64,000 nt of DNA from VRUE01 sp963707965 (GCA_963707965.1 CAVPRR010000007.1:310001-374000), one strand, 5' to 3'; numbered from the stretch's first letter, positions 31,552 to 39,892 are shown. The notes: generated from the sequence alone by a model not told the origin. Numbers and translations: made by a program.

Positions 31552-32778
31552 TTGATCCACGTCGACACAGAGTCGTTCTTCGTCATCGTCCTGGTCGCCG
31601 CCCTGGCCGCCGTCACGGTGGCAACGGTGCCGGGGCGCTTCGTGCCCCCGGTCGTGGTAATCGAGCTCGGGCTGGGGATCCTCGTCGGGCCCCACGTCTT
31701 CGACATCGCGGATACCGACGAGTTCACCGACTTCTTCTCCAACCTCGGCCTCGGGATGCTCTTCTTCTTCGCCGGCTATGAGATCGACTTCGAGCGGATC
31801 CGGGGCCGGCCGCTGACACTCGGCGTCATGGGATGGGGAATCTCGATCCTGCTCGCCTACGGGATCGGCGGCGCCCTGGCCGCCGCCGGCATCGTGGTCT
31901 CCTTCCTCTACACGGGCTCGGCAATGGCGACGACCGCGATCGGCACCCTGATCCCGATCCTCCGCGACAGCGGCGAGTTGCGCACGCGCTTTGGCACCTA
32001 CCTCATGGCTGCGGGCGGGATCGGCGAGTTCGGCCCGATCATGCTGATCACCCTCTTCCTCTCCACCGAGAAACCTCTGCACGAGGCCGGGATCCTGATC
32101 GCCTTCGTGGCGCTGGCGCTGGCCCTTGCCCTGGTCTCGGTGCGACTGGCCTGGCGCGGATGGCCGGCGCTGGAGCGAACCTTCGAGGCGAGCAGCCAGC
32201 TCGCCGTGCGGGTCACCGTGGTGCTCGTCTTCGGCCTCGTCCTGCTCGCCGGCAAGCTCGGGCTCGACGTGCTGCTCGGCGGCTTCGTCGCCGGGATGAT
32301 CACCCGCATGGCGCTGAAGGGACACGAGCTGCAGGTCTTCGAGTCGAAGCTCACCGCGGTCGGCTTCGGCTTCTTCGTCCCCTTCTTCTTCATCACCAGC
32401 GGGATGGAGTTCGACGTCGAAGCGCTTGGCTCGCTCGGGGCGATGCTGAAGCTGCTGATGTTCCTCGGTCTCTTCCTGGTGGTCCGCGGCACACCGGCGC
32501 TGCTGCTCTACCGTGGCGTGCTGCGCGCCCGCCAGCGCGCCGCACTCGCCTTCTACTCCGCAACCGAGCTGCCGCTGGTCGTCGCGATCACGACGCTTGC
32601 TGTCGACGCCGGCCATATGAGGACGTCAACCGCCGCCGGCCTGGTCGGCGCCGCGATGCTCTCGACCATGATCTACCCCCTCGTCGGCCTCGCGCTCCAG
32701 GAGCGGGCCGTGCGGGAGGGTGAAACCGGCCCGCCCGGAGAGGCGCCGCCGGGCACGGCACAGGGGGCTCCGGCCTAG
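31552..32778 (+). CDS. Cation/proton antiporter, CPA2 (KefB/Nha) family
   Basis: The 408-residue protein has about 12 membrane segments and the CPA2 features VVIELGLGILVGPHVF, LFFFAGYEIDFERI, the ion-site helix AAGGIGEFGPIMLITLFL and FFVPFFFITSGMEFD. No TrkA/RCK domain is attached. It should exchange Na+ or K+ for protons. The start appears to be TTG at 31552, with AGGAT 11 bases upstream; the next candidate starts are inside the first helix. Confidence 0.9.
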   Translation: MIHVDTESFFVIVLVAALAAVTVATVPGRFVPPVVVIELGLGILVGPHVFDIADTDEFTDFFSNLGLGMLFFFAGYEIDFERIRGRPLTLGVMGWGISILLAYGIGGALAAAGIVVSFLYTGSAMATTAIGTLIPILRDSGELRTRFGTYLMAAGGIGEFGPIMLITLFLSTEKPLHEAGILIAFVALALALALVSVRLAWRGWPALERTFEASSQLAVRVTVVLVFGLVLLAGKLGLDVLLGGFVAGMITRMALKGHELQVFESKLTAVGFGFFVPFFFITSGMEFDVEALGSLGAMLKLLMFLGLFLVVRGTPALLLYRGVLRARQRAALAFYSATELPLVVAITTLAVDAGHMRTSTAAGLVGAAMLSTMIYPLVGLALQERAVREGETGPPGEAPPGTAQGAPA

Positions 32779-32787
32779 ACGGTTGAT

Positions 32788-33591
32788 TCAGCCAGCGGTT
32801 CCACGGTTCGGCTGGCCGCGGTTCCCAACCGCCTCCGTGTAGTTGACCAGCTCCTCGCGACCCGCGGCGCCGGAGACGTCGAGGGCCAAGACCTGACCGA
32901 CCGCGCGCGCGTAGAGCTTGTACTCGACGACGCGCGGCTCCAGCGCCGTGAACTCCCTGGTGACCACGACGTCGGTGAAGTGCCCGAGAGGCACTTCCGC
33001 CTGCTCCCTGACACTGAGGACTTCGGCCATGTCCTCGGCCTGACCGGCGTAGTGCTCCTGCCGGTAGCGCATTCCGATCCGCGGATCGGCTGGCATCGCA
33101 ATCCCCGGCTCTGCGCCGTCGACGCCGGCCTCCCATGAGCCCGCGCGCGACGCAACCCTGCCGCCGTCGTACTCGGCGGTGCGCTCGCCGAGATACCAGA
33201 CGTTGCCATCCGCGTCCTGGGCATACCAGTCGCTCGTGACCTCAACCGAATCGCCGCCCTCGGTGACGACGTCCCGAACGACGCGCGCCTCGATGCCGTC
33301 CGCAATCCGCTTCGTTCTGCCGGTGACCGTCACCTCGACCCTTTGCACGCCGCCCCGTCCATCGGTCTCCCGGTAGACCCAGCGACTTCCCGGCCTCATC
33401 GGCCAGTACGGGTTGTCGATCGCGGTGGTGAATTCGGCCGGGTCGAGGTCGACCGCCCGGCTGCCCTGCGGGAGGGCGGTGCTCGCCCCGTCCCCTGATC
33501 CTCCGCCGCAGGCGGCGAGGACGAAAGCCGAGACCAGAAGGGCAAGCGCTACCGCGAAGGCGCTTCGCGTGCCGGCCGGCGACGAACCCAT
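32788..33591 (-). CDS. Predicted lipoprotein, conserved family of unknown function
   Basis: The 267-residue protein has a lipoprotein signal peptide (SAFAVALALLVSAFVLAAC). The mature domain begins with FTTAIDNPYWPMRPGSRWVY, followed by repeated beta strands (VEVTVTGRTKRI; DWYAQDADGNVWYLGERT). I have seen this IDNPYWP-x-PGSRW pattern in extracytoplasmic proteins of actinobacteria, but no function is known to me. The frame is open upstream through tRNA-Val; that part is spurious and the ATG at 33591 is chosen. Confidence 0.85.
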   Translation of the reverse strand: MGSSPAGTRSAFAVALALLVSAFVLAACGGGSGDGASTALPQGSRAVDLDPAEFTTAIDNPYWPMRPGSRWVYRETDGRGGVQRVEVTVTGRTKRIADGIEARVVRDVVTEGGDSVEVTSDWYAQDADGNVWYLGERTAEYDGGRVASRAGSWEAGVDGAEPGIAMPADPRIGMRYRQEHYAGQAEDMAEVLSVREQAEVPLGHFTDVVVTREFTALEPRVVEYKLYARAVGQVLALDVSGAAGREELVNYTEAVGNRGQPNRGTAG

Positions 33592-33657
33592 CGCCCGGCT
33601 ACCGTACCGCTCTCGGCCTCCCCGGGCAATCGGCCGCCGTCGTATGATCGATCCTCC

Positions 33658-33729
33658 GGGCGCGTAGCTCAGTGGGAGAGCGCTCCCCTCACACGGGAGA
33701 GGTCGCTGGTTCGAGCCCAGCCGCGCCCA
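33658..33729 (+). tRNA. tRNA-Val (anticodon CAC)
   Basis: The 72-nt cloverleaf has acceptor arms GGGCGCG and CGCGCCC with discriminator A, anticodon loop CTCACAC with CAC, and T arm GCTGG-TTCGAGC-CCAGC. CCA is not encoded. Its 3' end is repeated at 36236, 38764 and 41244, so it looks like the integration site for the following island. Confidence 0.95.
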
Positions 33730-33744
33730 TAGGACTTCCCTTTG

Positions 33745-33804
33745 TAGAGCCAAAAATCAGGGAGTGGTTCTAACCCAGTTCAAAATTTGGCTCTACAGCT
33801 CGAA
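33745..33804. repeat. Left boundary repeat of cassette 1 (hairpin)
   Basis: TAGAGCCAAAAATC at 33745-33758 is matched by its exact reverse complement at 36258-36271. Within the left copy, TAGAGCCAAA also pairs with TTTGGCTCTA at 33786-33795. The segment TTTGGCTCTA-AGCTCG-A (33786-33804) recurs in direct orientation at 36262-36280. The pattern looks like element ends or recombination arms. The rest of 33730-33943 has no gene that I can support. Confidence 0.55.
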
Positions 33805-33943
33805 TCGCCAGACCCGCGACTCGCTTACATGACGCAACCTACCCGTTGTGGCAGGGAACACGCCGGTCGGTCGGTAACAACCCGTTTGCATCCGCCGCGA
33901 GGTTGAGGGTAGGCTGGCCTCGCCAGCGATCTGGGGAGATTCT

Positions 33944-36211
33944 GTGAACGGCAGGGCTAGTTTCTGTGGCCGCACGCGGTCGATGGCCTCTGCCCTGCTG
34001 GCGGTGGCGGCGCTGGTGGCGATTGGCGCCTCCCCGGCCCTGGGGCGGGGCGGCTCCGTCGATTTCGGCGACGCGCCCGACGGCGCCAAGGCCGGCTACC
34101 TGACCAAGCCGGGGGTCGTCGGCCATTTTCCCTCCAAGCTCTCCAGCGGCGGCCCCCGTCACGCCGGCATCGGCACGCTCCGCCTTGGCCCGACGACCGA
34201 TGGCGAGGCGGACTCCCGTCAGGTCGACCGCGACAGCGACGACGGCGCCAGCCTCTCCGCGCCGAAGCCCTGCAAAAAGGCGACGCTGACGACGGCGATC
34301 CGCGGCGGGCCGGCCGCCGCCGCGGGCCGAGTCGCCTACGTCAACGCCTGGTTCGACTGGAATCGCGACGGCGACTGGGCCGACCCCAGCGACGGCTGCG
34401 CATCGGAGTGGGGAGTGCGCAACATGCCGGTCCCGGCCTCGACGCTGGGCTCGGTGCGAATGTTGCCGATCACGATCAGGGCGGGACGGCAGGTCGCCGA
34501 GCTTTGGTACCGCGTCACGATCACCCTCGACGAGGTCCAGATCGACCCGAGCGGAAAGGGCCGCTCGGCCCCCTACCTCTACGGCGAGACCGAGGACCAC
34601 CTCTTCCAGCAGCCGGCGGGCAGCTGGCTCTTCGGCAAACGGCGCCGGGGACGGGGGCGGGGGCGGGAATCCGAAAAAGAACCGTTCGACGTGAGCTGCG
34701 TTCCCGGCGTAAAGGTGATCGCGCATGGGCAGACCGCGAGCTTCCGCTTCAACATCACCGGCAAGGGCAAGGGCAACATCTGGGGAGCGTTCCAGGTGCC
34801 GCGCTCGACCAAGAGCTACGGCATCACCCTGCTGCCCTCGCCGAACCAGGCCGGCGTCCCGCGCGGGTCCAAGCGCGCTCTCGGGTTCAGCTATCGCAGC
34901 AAGGAGATCGACCCGCCGACCCGGATGGAATTCGTCGAAATCCCGGTCGGCTTCCAGCGCGGCTTCGTCGTCCGCCGCGTGGTCTGCCGGGTGATCGTCG
35001 TCCACAACGGCGAGGGCGAGGAAAAGGGCGGGAAGAAGAAAGCCAAAGACGAGCGAGGCCACGTCAAACCGCCGAAAGTCCCGCCCGTGCGCTGCGAAGG
35101 CGGGTGCGGGGGGGCGCTGCCGCCTTCGCCGCCCCCCAAAGGCCCGACGCTGACCAAGTACGAGTTGAACGCGGACGGCACCGCGCGCATCCACGTGCTT
35201 CCCGCCGACCCCCTCAACGGCCTCACGATCCCGCTGTTCCCACCCAACCCGGTCCCGGTCGACCCGCCGAAAGTGACGGCGGGCAACCGCCCGATCGAAT
35301 GCGAACTGGTGCCGCTCGAACTGACCGGCGGGCCCGCGGCCGAGAGGTGCAGGTTCCCGCAACCGGGTCCGCCGGCGCTCGACTCGTTCTTCGACGTCTT
35401 CTACGGGGTCTCGCTCGACGGCATCCGGCCGATAACCGGGACGCTCAACGCCCCCGACGGCACTCCGGTCGAGGGCTTCACCGCCACGCCGGGGTCGCCG
35501 CCACCGCCCACCCCAAGCGTCAGCGGCAGCGGAACGCTGTCCCCCGGGCCGAACCCGAAAGCGATCGACTTCAACCTCGAATTCGACGTCCAGAACACGA
35601 CGCTGACGCAGTTCTCGATCCAGGTTCCGCTGAGCAAAGAAGTGGCGAGCGGCGGCGTGCTCGGCTTCACCTGCAACCCCGTCAACGAACCGGGCAGGCA
35701 CGCGCTCGTCTGCGACGGCCCGGTTGCCAGCGAACAGCCGATCCAGGGCGGCTTCGAGCTGACCGAACCGCGCCCCGACCAGCTCGCGGCGGGCACCACG
35801 CTGTCGGGCTCCGCCGGGGGAGGCACGTCATACGGTCCCTTCGGCCTTGCCCAGACGCCCGTCCAGCCCAGCGGCTCAGGCGTCTTCACACAGCCCGGCG
35901 GCAACGTCGTGAACTTCACCGTGAACCTGAACAGCTTCGGCGCGCTGAACCAGTTCCTGCTCGACCTCCCCAACGGCGTGCAGGTTCAAAGTGGCAGCGC
36001 CGGCCCGTTCACCTGCGTCAAAGCCGGCACCCCCGATGTCGATAACGGCCTCCAATGCAGCGGCCAGCCGATCGCCAACGGCCAGCCGATCGCGGGCTCG
36101 ATAACGCTGACGGCGCCCCCGCCGCCCTCGATCGGCGCCAACTCACAGTTTTTTGCCAGCGGTCCCGGGGGCGGCCCGTTCGGCCCGTTCTCGATCGCCG
36201 ACGGTCCCTGA
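33944..36211 (+). CDS. Large secreted protein with GEVED-like domain
   Basis: The 755-residue protein starts with a signal peptide (MASALLAVAALVAIGASPAL). Residues about 35-230 match the GEVED pattern: VDFGDAPDG, AYVNAWFDWNRDGDWADPSD, and GETEDHLF in place of GEVEDY. Relatives occur in secreted or cell-surface adhesin-like proteins. The remainder has a basic tract (GKRRRGRGRGRESEKEP), a Lys-rich linker, Pro-rich spacers and two similar beta-rich repeats near the C terminus (GFTCNPV.. and PFTCVKAG..). The start is GTG at 33944 with GGGGAG upstream, or the ATG 13 codons later. It is the only gene of cassette 1. Its role is unknown; an export substrate or surface protein is an inference. Confidence 0.8.
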   Translation: MNGRASFCGRTRSMASALLAVAALVAIGASPALGRGGSVDFGDAPDGAKAGYLTKPGVVGHFPSKLSSGGPRHAGIGTLRLGPTTDGEADSRQVDRDSDDGASLSAPKPCKKATLTTAIRGGPAAAAGRVAYVNAWFDWNRDGDWADPSDGCASEWGVRNMPVPASTLGSVRMLPITIRAGRQVAELWYRVTITLDEVQIDPSGKGRSAPYLYGETEDHLFQQPAGSWLFGKRRRGRGRGRESEKEPFDVSCVPGVKVIAHGQTASFRFNITGKGKGNIWGAFQVPRSTKSYGITLLPSPNQAGVPRGSKRALGFSYRSKEIDPPTRMEFVEIPVGFQRGFVVRRVVCRVIVVHNGEGEEKGGKKKAKDERGHVKPPKVPPVRCEGGCGGALPPSPPPKGPTLTKYELNADGTARIHVLPADPLNGLTIPLFPPNPVPVDPPKVTAGNRPIECELVPLELTGGPAAERCRFPQPGPPALDSFFDVFYGVSLDGIRPITGTLNAPDGTPVEGFTATPGSPPPPTPSVSGSGTLSPGPNPKAIDFNLEFDVQNTTLTQFSIQVPLSKEVASGGVLGFTCNPVNEPGRHALVCDGPVASEQPIQGGFELTEPRPDQLAAGTTLSGSAGGGTSYGPFGLAQTPVQPSGSGVFTQPGGNVVNFTVNLNSFGALNQFLLDLPNGVQVQSGSAGPFTCVKAGTPDVDNGLQCSGQPIANGQPIAGSITLTAPPPPSIGANSQFFASGPGGGPFGPFSIADGP

Positions 36212-36235
36212 CGGCGGGCGATGCGAATACGCGAG

Positions 36236-36257
36236 TCGCTGGTTCGAAACAGTCGCG
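36236..36257 (+). repeat. Degraded copy of the tRNA-Val 3' end (att-like)
   Basis: The 22-base segment TCGCTGGTTCGAAACAGTCG-CG resembles the T arm and acceptor strand of tRNA-Val (TCGCTGGTTCGAGCCCAGCC-GCG) with several changes. It is followed immediately by the boundary repeat at 36258-36280. It marks the junction of cassettes 1 and 2. No other gene is visible in 36212-36485. Confidence 0.55.
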
Positions 36258-36280
36258 GATTTTTGGCTCTATAGCTCGGA
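36258..36280. repeat. Right boundary repeat of cassette 1
   Basis: GATTTTTGGCTCTA (36258-36271) is the exact inverse of 33745-33758. TTTGGCTCTATAGCTCGGA is a direct near-copy of 33786-33804. It abuts the degraded tRNA end. Confidence 0.55.
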
Positions 36281-36485
36281 AGAAGATCGTGGCTCCCCCT
36301 CCGCTCAAGCCTGAATGGCGAGTCACCGCCAGATCCAACATGGGTGGCGCCGCACGCAATGACTTCTCGTCGTAGCTTCCTGCGAAGTTCAGTAGCGGCT
36401 GTTCTCAATGAGCTCTAGCTAGGGCGTATCCCATGTCATTAAAGGCGTTGCTAGATGTGTTGTTGACCTGTATGAACTATCTGTC

Positions 36486-36842
36486 ATGCAGGAGACCCAA
36501 GCACCTCCGACAGCCGGTCTCTACGCCCACCTGGTCAACGATCTGCGAGGCGGCGTCTTGACCAACGCCGAGCTGGCGAAGATCACCGGCGTCAAGGTGC
36601 GCCAGGTCCAGCACTGGGCTGCCGGCACCCACCGGCCTCAGGGAGAGGCGAAGGACCGGCTGCTGGAGCTGCACTACATCTTGGAGCGGCTGCGTGACGT
36701 CTACACCGCCGAGGGCGCCGACATTTGGATCCACGGCCGCAACCGTGATCTGGGTGGCGAGAAGCCGATCGACCTGCTTGCCACCAACCAGTTCGAGCGT
36801 GTGCTCGCCGCCGTCGAGCACCTCGGCGCAGGGGCGATGTAG
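36486..36842 (+). CDS. Xre/MbcA/ParS-type antitoxin of a RES-Xre module
   Basis: The 118-residue protein has an N-terminal helix-turn-helix (LTNAELAKITGVKVRQVQHW) and a C-terminal toxin-binding domain (EKPIDLLATNQFERVLAAVE, after DLGG) of the Xre/MbcA/ParS family. Such antitoxins neutralise RES-domain enzymes that degrade NAD+. The expected RES gene should follow directly; only a degraded remnant is present, so this antitoxin looks orphaned. The ATG at 36486 has no strong ribosome binding site. A TTGACC hexamer lies about 25 bases upstream. Confidence 0.8.
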   Translation: MQETQAPPTAGLYAHLVNDLRGGVLTNAELAKITGVKVRQVQHWAAGTHRPQGEAKDRLLELHYILERLRDVYTAEGADIWIHGRNRDLGGEKPIDLLATNQFERVLAAVEHLGAGAM

Positions 36843-37046
36843 GGGCGCCAATCTCACCCAACAGGAATCGCTCCGTGGCAGCCGCCCTGGGGTCGCTGGG
36901 GTCCGGCTGGTGCCACCCCGTTCTCTATTTGGGCCGACCCACCGACTCGGTGATCGTCGAGGCTCCGTTCGAAGGACTTTCGCCTGGTACTGCGCCGTCG
37001 ACCGCAGCTTGCTCGAGCAGTGCGGAAGCAGGCTGGGCATGTGGTT
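36843..37046 (+). pseudogene. Possible remnant of a RES-domain toxin
   Basis: In the -1 frame relative to the antitoxin, this stretch encodes HPVLYLGRPTDSVIVEA followed by a run with no further resemblance and a stop. The motif resembles the central strand-helix of actinobacterial RES toxins as I remember them. There is no start codon in that frame and the rest of the domain is missing. The position directly behind an Xre/MbcA antitoxin supports the reading. No other gene is visible in this 288-base gap. Confidence 0.35.
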
Positions 37047-37118
37047 GACACCGTTCGGTGTCTCTTATCCTATGCCACCTATCGGTGGCATGCTATATTT
37101 GCCACCGTTCGGTTGCAA
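37045..37118 (+). promoter_or_regulatory. hipBA promoter with three operator-like palindromes
   Basis: Three related inverted repeats lie upstream of hipB: GACACCG-TT-CGGTGTC (37047-37062), ATGCCACC-TATC-GGTGGCAT (37072-37091) and TTGCCACCG-TT-CGGTTGCAA with one mismatch (37099-37118). Their centres are 26-27 bases apart. TTGACA (37045-37050) and TATATT (37094-37099) are promoter-like hexamers overlapped by them. HipB proteins bind such repeats to repress their operon. Confidence 0.7.
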
Positions 37119-37130
37119 GGAGATTCTCTC

Positions 37131-37409
37131 GTGAAAATTCGATCCATTCGAGATTTGGCGGCGACTGTCCGCGGCCGGCGCAAGGACCTTGGTTTGAGCC
37201 AGGCCGAGCTTGCCGCGCGCAGCGGGGTTTCCCGCAAGTGGGTCTATGAGTTCGAGGGGGGCAAGCCGACCGCGGAGCTTCGCCTCATCCTCCGCGTCAT
37301 CGATGCCCTCGGCTTGACTCTCGATCTGGGCTATGGCGAGAGCGCACCGGCGCCTGAGCAAGACGGGGTGGACCTTGACGCGCTCCTCGATGAGCACCGA
37401 GCCGAATGA
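37131..37409 (+). CDS. hipB: HipB-type antitoxin, XRE family
   Basis: The 92-residue protein has an XRE helix-turn-helix (LGLSQAELAARSGVSRKWVY, then EGGKPTAELRLILRVIDALG) and a short acidic C-terminal tail. It should bind and inactivate HipA and repress the operon through the upstream palindromes. The GTG at 37131 has AAGGAG seven bases before it; longer in-frame starts would run through the operators. Its stop overlaps hipA by four bases (ATGA). Confidence 0.88.
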   Translation: MKIRSIRDLAATVRGRRKDLGLSQAELAARSGVSRKWVYEFEGGKPTAELRLILRVIDALGLTLDLGYGESAPAPEQDGVDLDALLDEHRAE

Positions 37410-38716
37410 GCGAGAGCCTGATTGTCATCCTCGGCGACGCGGTCGCGGGCACGCTTACCCGCCTCAAAGGCGGGCGCCTGCGCTTCGATTACGAGGAGGA
37501 GTACCGCAGCATCGCAAGCGCACCTCCTCTATCCGTCTCGATGCCCAAGTCGGTCCGCTCCCACCCCGACGCGGTGATCAGCCCTTGGCTCTGGGGACTA
37601 CTCCCCGACAATCAGGCTGTCCTTGAGCGGTGGGCTCGCGACTTTCACGCATCGCCCTCACCGTTCTCCCTACTCTCGACGGCGATCGGACGCGACTGCG
37701 CCGGCGCGGTTCGCTTCGCGCTGCCCGACGCCGTTGAGGAGGTCATGGCGAGACCGGGAGCCGTGAGGTGGCTAACTGATGAGGATGTCGCCCAGCGGCT
37801 CCGCGAGCTCCAGGAGGACACGACAGCATGGCTTGGCCGCGAGTTCACCGGCCAGTTCAGCCTCGCCGGGGCCCAGGCCAAGACCGCGCTCTTGCACAAG
37901 GACGGGCGATGGGGCGTGCCATCGGGGTCGGCAGCCACAAGCCACATCCTCAAGCCGGCCGTAGCGGGCCTCGATGACCATGACCTAAACGAGCACCTCT
38001 GCCTCGACGCCGCCCGACGGGCCGGACTCATCGTGGCACGCACCCGAGTCGCCAAATTTGTTGACCAGAGCGCCATCATCGTTGACCGCTATGACAGGCA
38101 CATGGGCGGCGATCGCCTACTGCGGGTTCACCAGGAGGACGTCTGCCAGGCCCTCAGCGTCCACCCGGCGCGCAAGTATCAAAACCAGGGCGGACCGAGT
38201 CCACGCGATGTTGCGCGGCTTCTGCGCGGGGTCATACCTCCCCGCCTGGCGGAGGGTGCCGTCTGGCGGTTCTTTGACGCCCTTGCGTGGAACTGGTTGA
38301 TCGCCGGCACCGACGGGCATGCCAAGAACTACTCGCTCCTGCTCGCTGGTAGCGACGTGCGCCTTGCGCCCCTGTACGACATTGCCTCCGCGCTCCCCTA
38401 CGGCACACATGAGCGGAAGCTGCGCTTCGCGATGAAGATTGGTGACGACTATGACGTCTACTCGCGCCGCCATAGGTGGGGGGAGGCTGCGCGGGACCTC
38501 GGTGTCGACCCCGAGGCAGCTGTCGATCGGGTCCTCGCCCTCGCACAGCGGACTCCAGATGCGTTTGCTAAAGCCGCCGCCTCGCCCGAGGTCACCGCGC
38601 TAGAGCGTCCTCTGCCGACACGCCTGGTTGATCTGATTGCCGAGCGAGTGGCGCGCTGCGTCTCAGTTCTCCATGCCCCGTCGCAAAAGGGCCCCGGCCG
38701 TCCTGAGGTAAATTGA
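37406..38716 (+). CDS. hipA: HipA-type serine/threonine kinase toxin
   Basis: The 436-residue kinase has the HipA_N domain followed by a PI3K-like kinase fold. It has FSLAGAQAKTALL with Ser152 at the autophosphorylation position, the ATP-binding Lys183 in SHILKP, catalytic GTDGHAKNYS (Asp303, Asn308) and metal-binding Asp325 in PLYDIAS. All key residues are present, so it should be active. E. coli HipA phosphorylates glutamyl-tRNA synthetase; HipT and others have different targets, and the target here is unknown. Codon usage is less extreme than in neighbouring genes, in keeping with horizontal transfer. Confidence 0.92.
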   Translation: MSESLIVILGDAVAGTLTRLKGGRLRFDYEEEYRSIASAPPLSVSMPKSVRSHPDAVISPWLWGLLPDNQAVLERWARDFHASPSPFSLLSTAIGRDCAGAVRFALPDAVEEVMARPGAVRWLTDEDVAQRLRELQEDTTAWLGREFTGQFSLAGAQAKTALLHKDGRWGVPSGSAATSHILKPAVAGLDDHDLNEHLCLDAARRAGLIVARTRVAKFVDQSAIIVDRYDRHMGGDRLLRVHQEDVCQALSVHPARKYQNQGGPSPRDVARLLRGVIPPRLAEGAVWRFFDALAWNWLIAGTDGHAKNYSLLLAGSDVRLAPLYDIASALPYGTHERKLRFAMKIGDDYDVYSRRHRWGEAARDLGVDPEAAVDRVLALAQRTPDAFAKAAASPEVTALERPLPTRLVDLIAERVARCVSVLHAPSQKGPGRPEVN

Positions 38717-38721
38717 TCGCC

Positions 38722-38790
38722 CTAAGCGAGCCTGGCCCTTTCGGTTCGCAACTTGGCTGAAACCGCTGGTTCGAACCCAGCCGCGCCCAT
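38722..38790 (+). repeat. att-like repeat: tRNA-Val 3' end plus conserved arm, copy 2
   Basis: CGCTGGTTCGAACCCAGCCG-CGCCCAT (38764-38790) repeats the T arm and acceptor strand of tRNA-Val. The preceding 40 bases (core GCCTGGCCCTTTCGGTTCGC) recur at 41204 but not before the real tRNA. No 5' half of a tRNA is present, so it is not a functional tRNA gene. It marks the end of cassette 2. Confidence 0.75.
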
Positions 38791-38902
38791 CAATCTCCCT
38801 TTCCCAGAGGAGGCGGCCGGCGTAGCACCTTCCCCCGGTCGGGGTTCCTTGTGTCTGGGGTCAATTGACCACCCGGTTACCCCCGAAGGTCGGCGCTTCG
38901 GC

Positions 38903-39892
38903 TCAGCAGCGCACCGAGTAGGCGAAGACAAAGCCCGTGTTGGGACGTGGCGTGTAGGTCCTCAGGTAGGGCTCGAAGCCGGGTCCGGCGAGGCGCACGG
39001 TTCGGCTGGGGAACCGGGCGCTGAGCGAGCCGGACCAGGTCCAGCCATCTCCCTGTTTGAGGATCGTCGCTTCGCCATGGAAGGGCGGCGGCGGCCTGAT
39101 CGTGCCACGGCTGAGATCGTCGCTGAAGGCCGCCGTTTCCGGCCCTCCTTCGACGAAGATCGAGTAGCTCACTTTGGCGATGCCGACGGTCTTCGTCCAC
39201 GAGGCGGAGAAGCTGGCGGGCGTCTGCGGTTCGTCGGGGGAAGGCGGTGTCGTCGGCTTGACTTCCACGTTGGCGTCGAAATCGCGCCCGTCGCAGTTGA
39301 ACGCGTTGACGTCAACGCCACCGGCGTGCGGATCGAAGGCGGGAGGAGCTTCTTCGGGGTCGCAGTGCCAGCGAGGCAGGGTCTGGAGAGTCCCGGCAAA
39401 GCTGCCGGCGCGAGTGAAGCCGCGAAGGTTCGCGTCGGGCGCGAAGCGGACCGCGCCACTGAACGTCCCTTTCCATTCCGACAAGAATCGCGGCCCCCCG
39501 GTGCAGGACCCCGGGCGGCGGGTACGCCTGGGCTTCCCCTCGGGCTCGAAGCGAAGCTTGACTGAGCCGAACTGTCCAAGCCTGCCAAAGATTCCGCGAC
39601 GATTGGTGCTGCCGGGTCCGGAATAGCGAGCAAAGAGCGAGCCCCGGCGATTGCTTACCGCCGTGATCGCGACTTCGTCGCCAAATCCTGAAACCGATCC
39701 AACCCCATTGGGACCCTCGCGCATCTGCACGCTGGCGACGTACCTGGCACCCTGCGCGGGAGACGCGAGGGCCATTACGATTGCAAACGTCGCCAGGCCG
39801 GCTTGTGTCGCCTTCCCCCTTACTCCCGGTCCTCCTCTCACCCGACGGAAGATAGCCTGCAACCCGCGATGTCGCTGTCCGACGATCGCCAC
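38903..39892 (-). CDS. Secreted protein of unknown function
   Basis: The 329-residue protein has a long basic N region and a signal peptide (KATQAGLATFAIVMALASPA, cleavage after AQG). The mature part is beta-rich with two similar stretches (ANLRGFTRAGSFAGTLQTLP; WSGSLSARFPSRTVRLAGPG) and four or five Cys that could form disulfides. I have seen similar secreted proteins in Solirubrobacterales but cannot name a family. It is the first gene of cassette 3, convergent to the att-like repeat. A perfect GGTCAATTGACC palindrome lies just beyond its stop (38859-38870). Confidence 0.7.
   Translation of the reverse strand: MAIVGQRHRGLQAIFRRVRGGPGVRGKATQAGLATFAIVMALASPAQGARYVASVQMREGPNGVGSVSGFGDEVAITAVSNRRGSLFARYSGPGSTNRRGIFGRLGQFGSVKLRFEPEGKPRRTRRPGSCTGGPRFLSEWKGTFSGAVRFAPDANLRGFTRAGSFAGTLQTLPRWHCDPEEAPPAFDPHAGGVDVNAFNCDGRDFDANVEVKPTTPPSPDEPQTPASFSASWTKTVGIAKVSYSIFVEGGPETAAFSDDLSRGTIRPPPPFHGEATILKQGDGWTWSGSLSARFPSRTVRLAGPGFEPYLRTYTPRPNTGFVFAYSVRC

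Noticed and set aside
33592..33753. N-terminal extension of the 32788 lipoprotein gene reading RLGSNQRPLPCEG
   Set aside because: This is the typical spurious translation of a tRNA gene's complementary strand. The lipoprotein signal peptide starts at 33591.
38722..38790. Possible second tRNA-Val gene
   Set aside because: Only the T arm and 3' acceptor strand are present; there is no GGGCGCG 5' strand, D arm or anticodon arm within 80 bases upstream.
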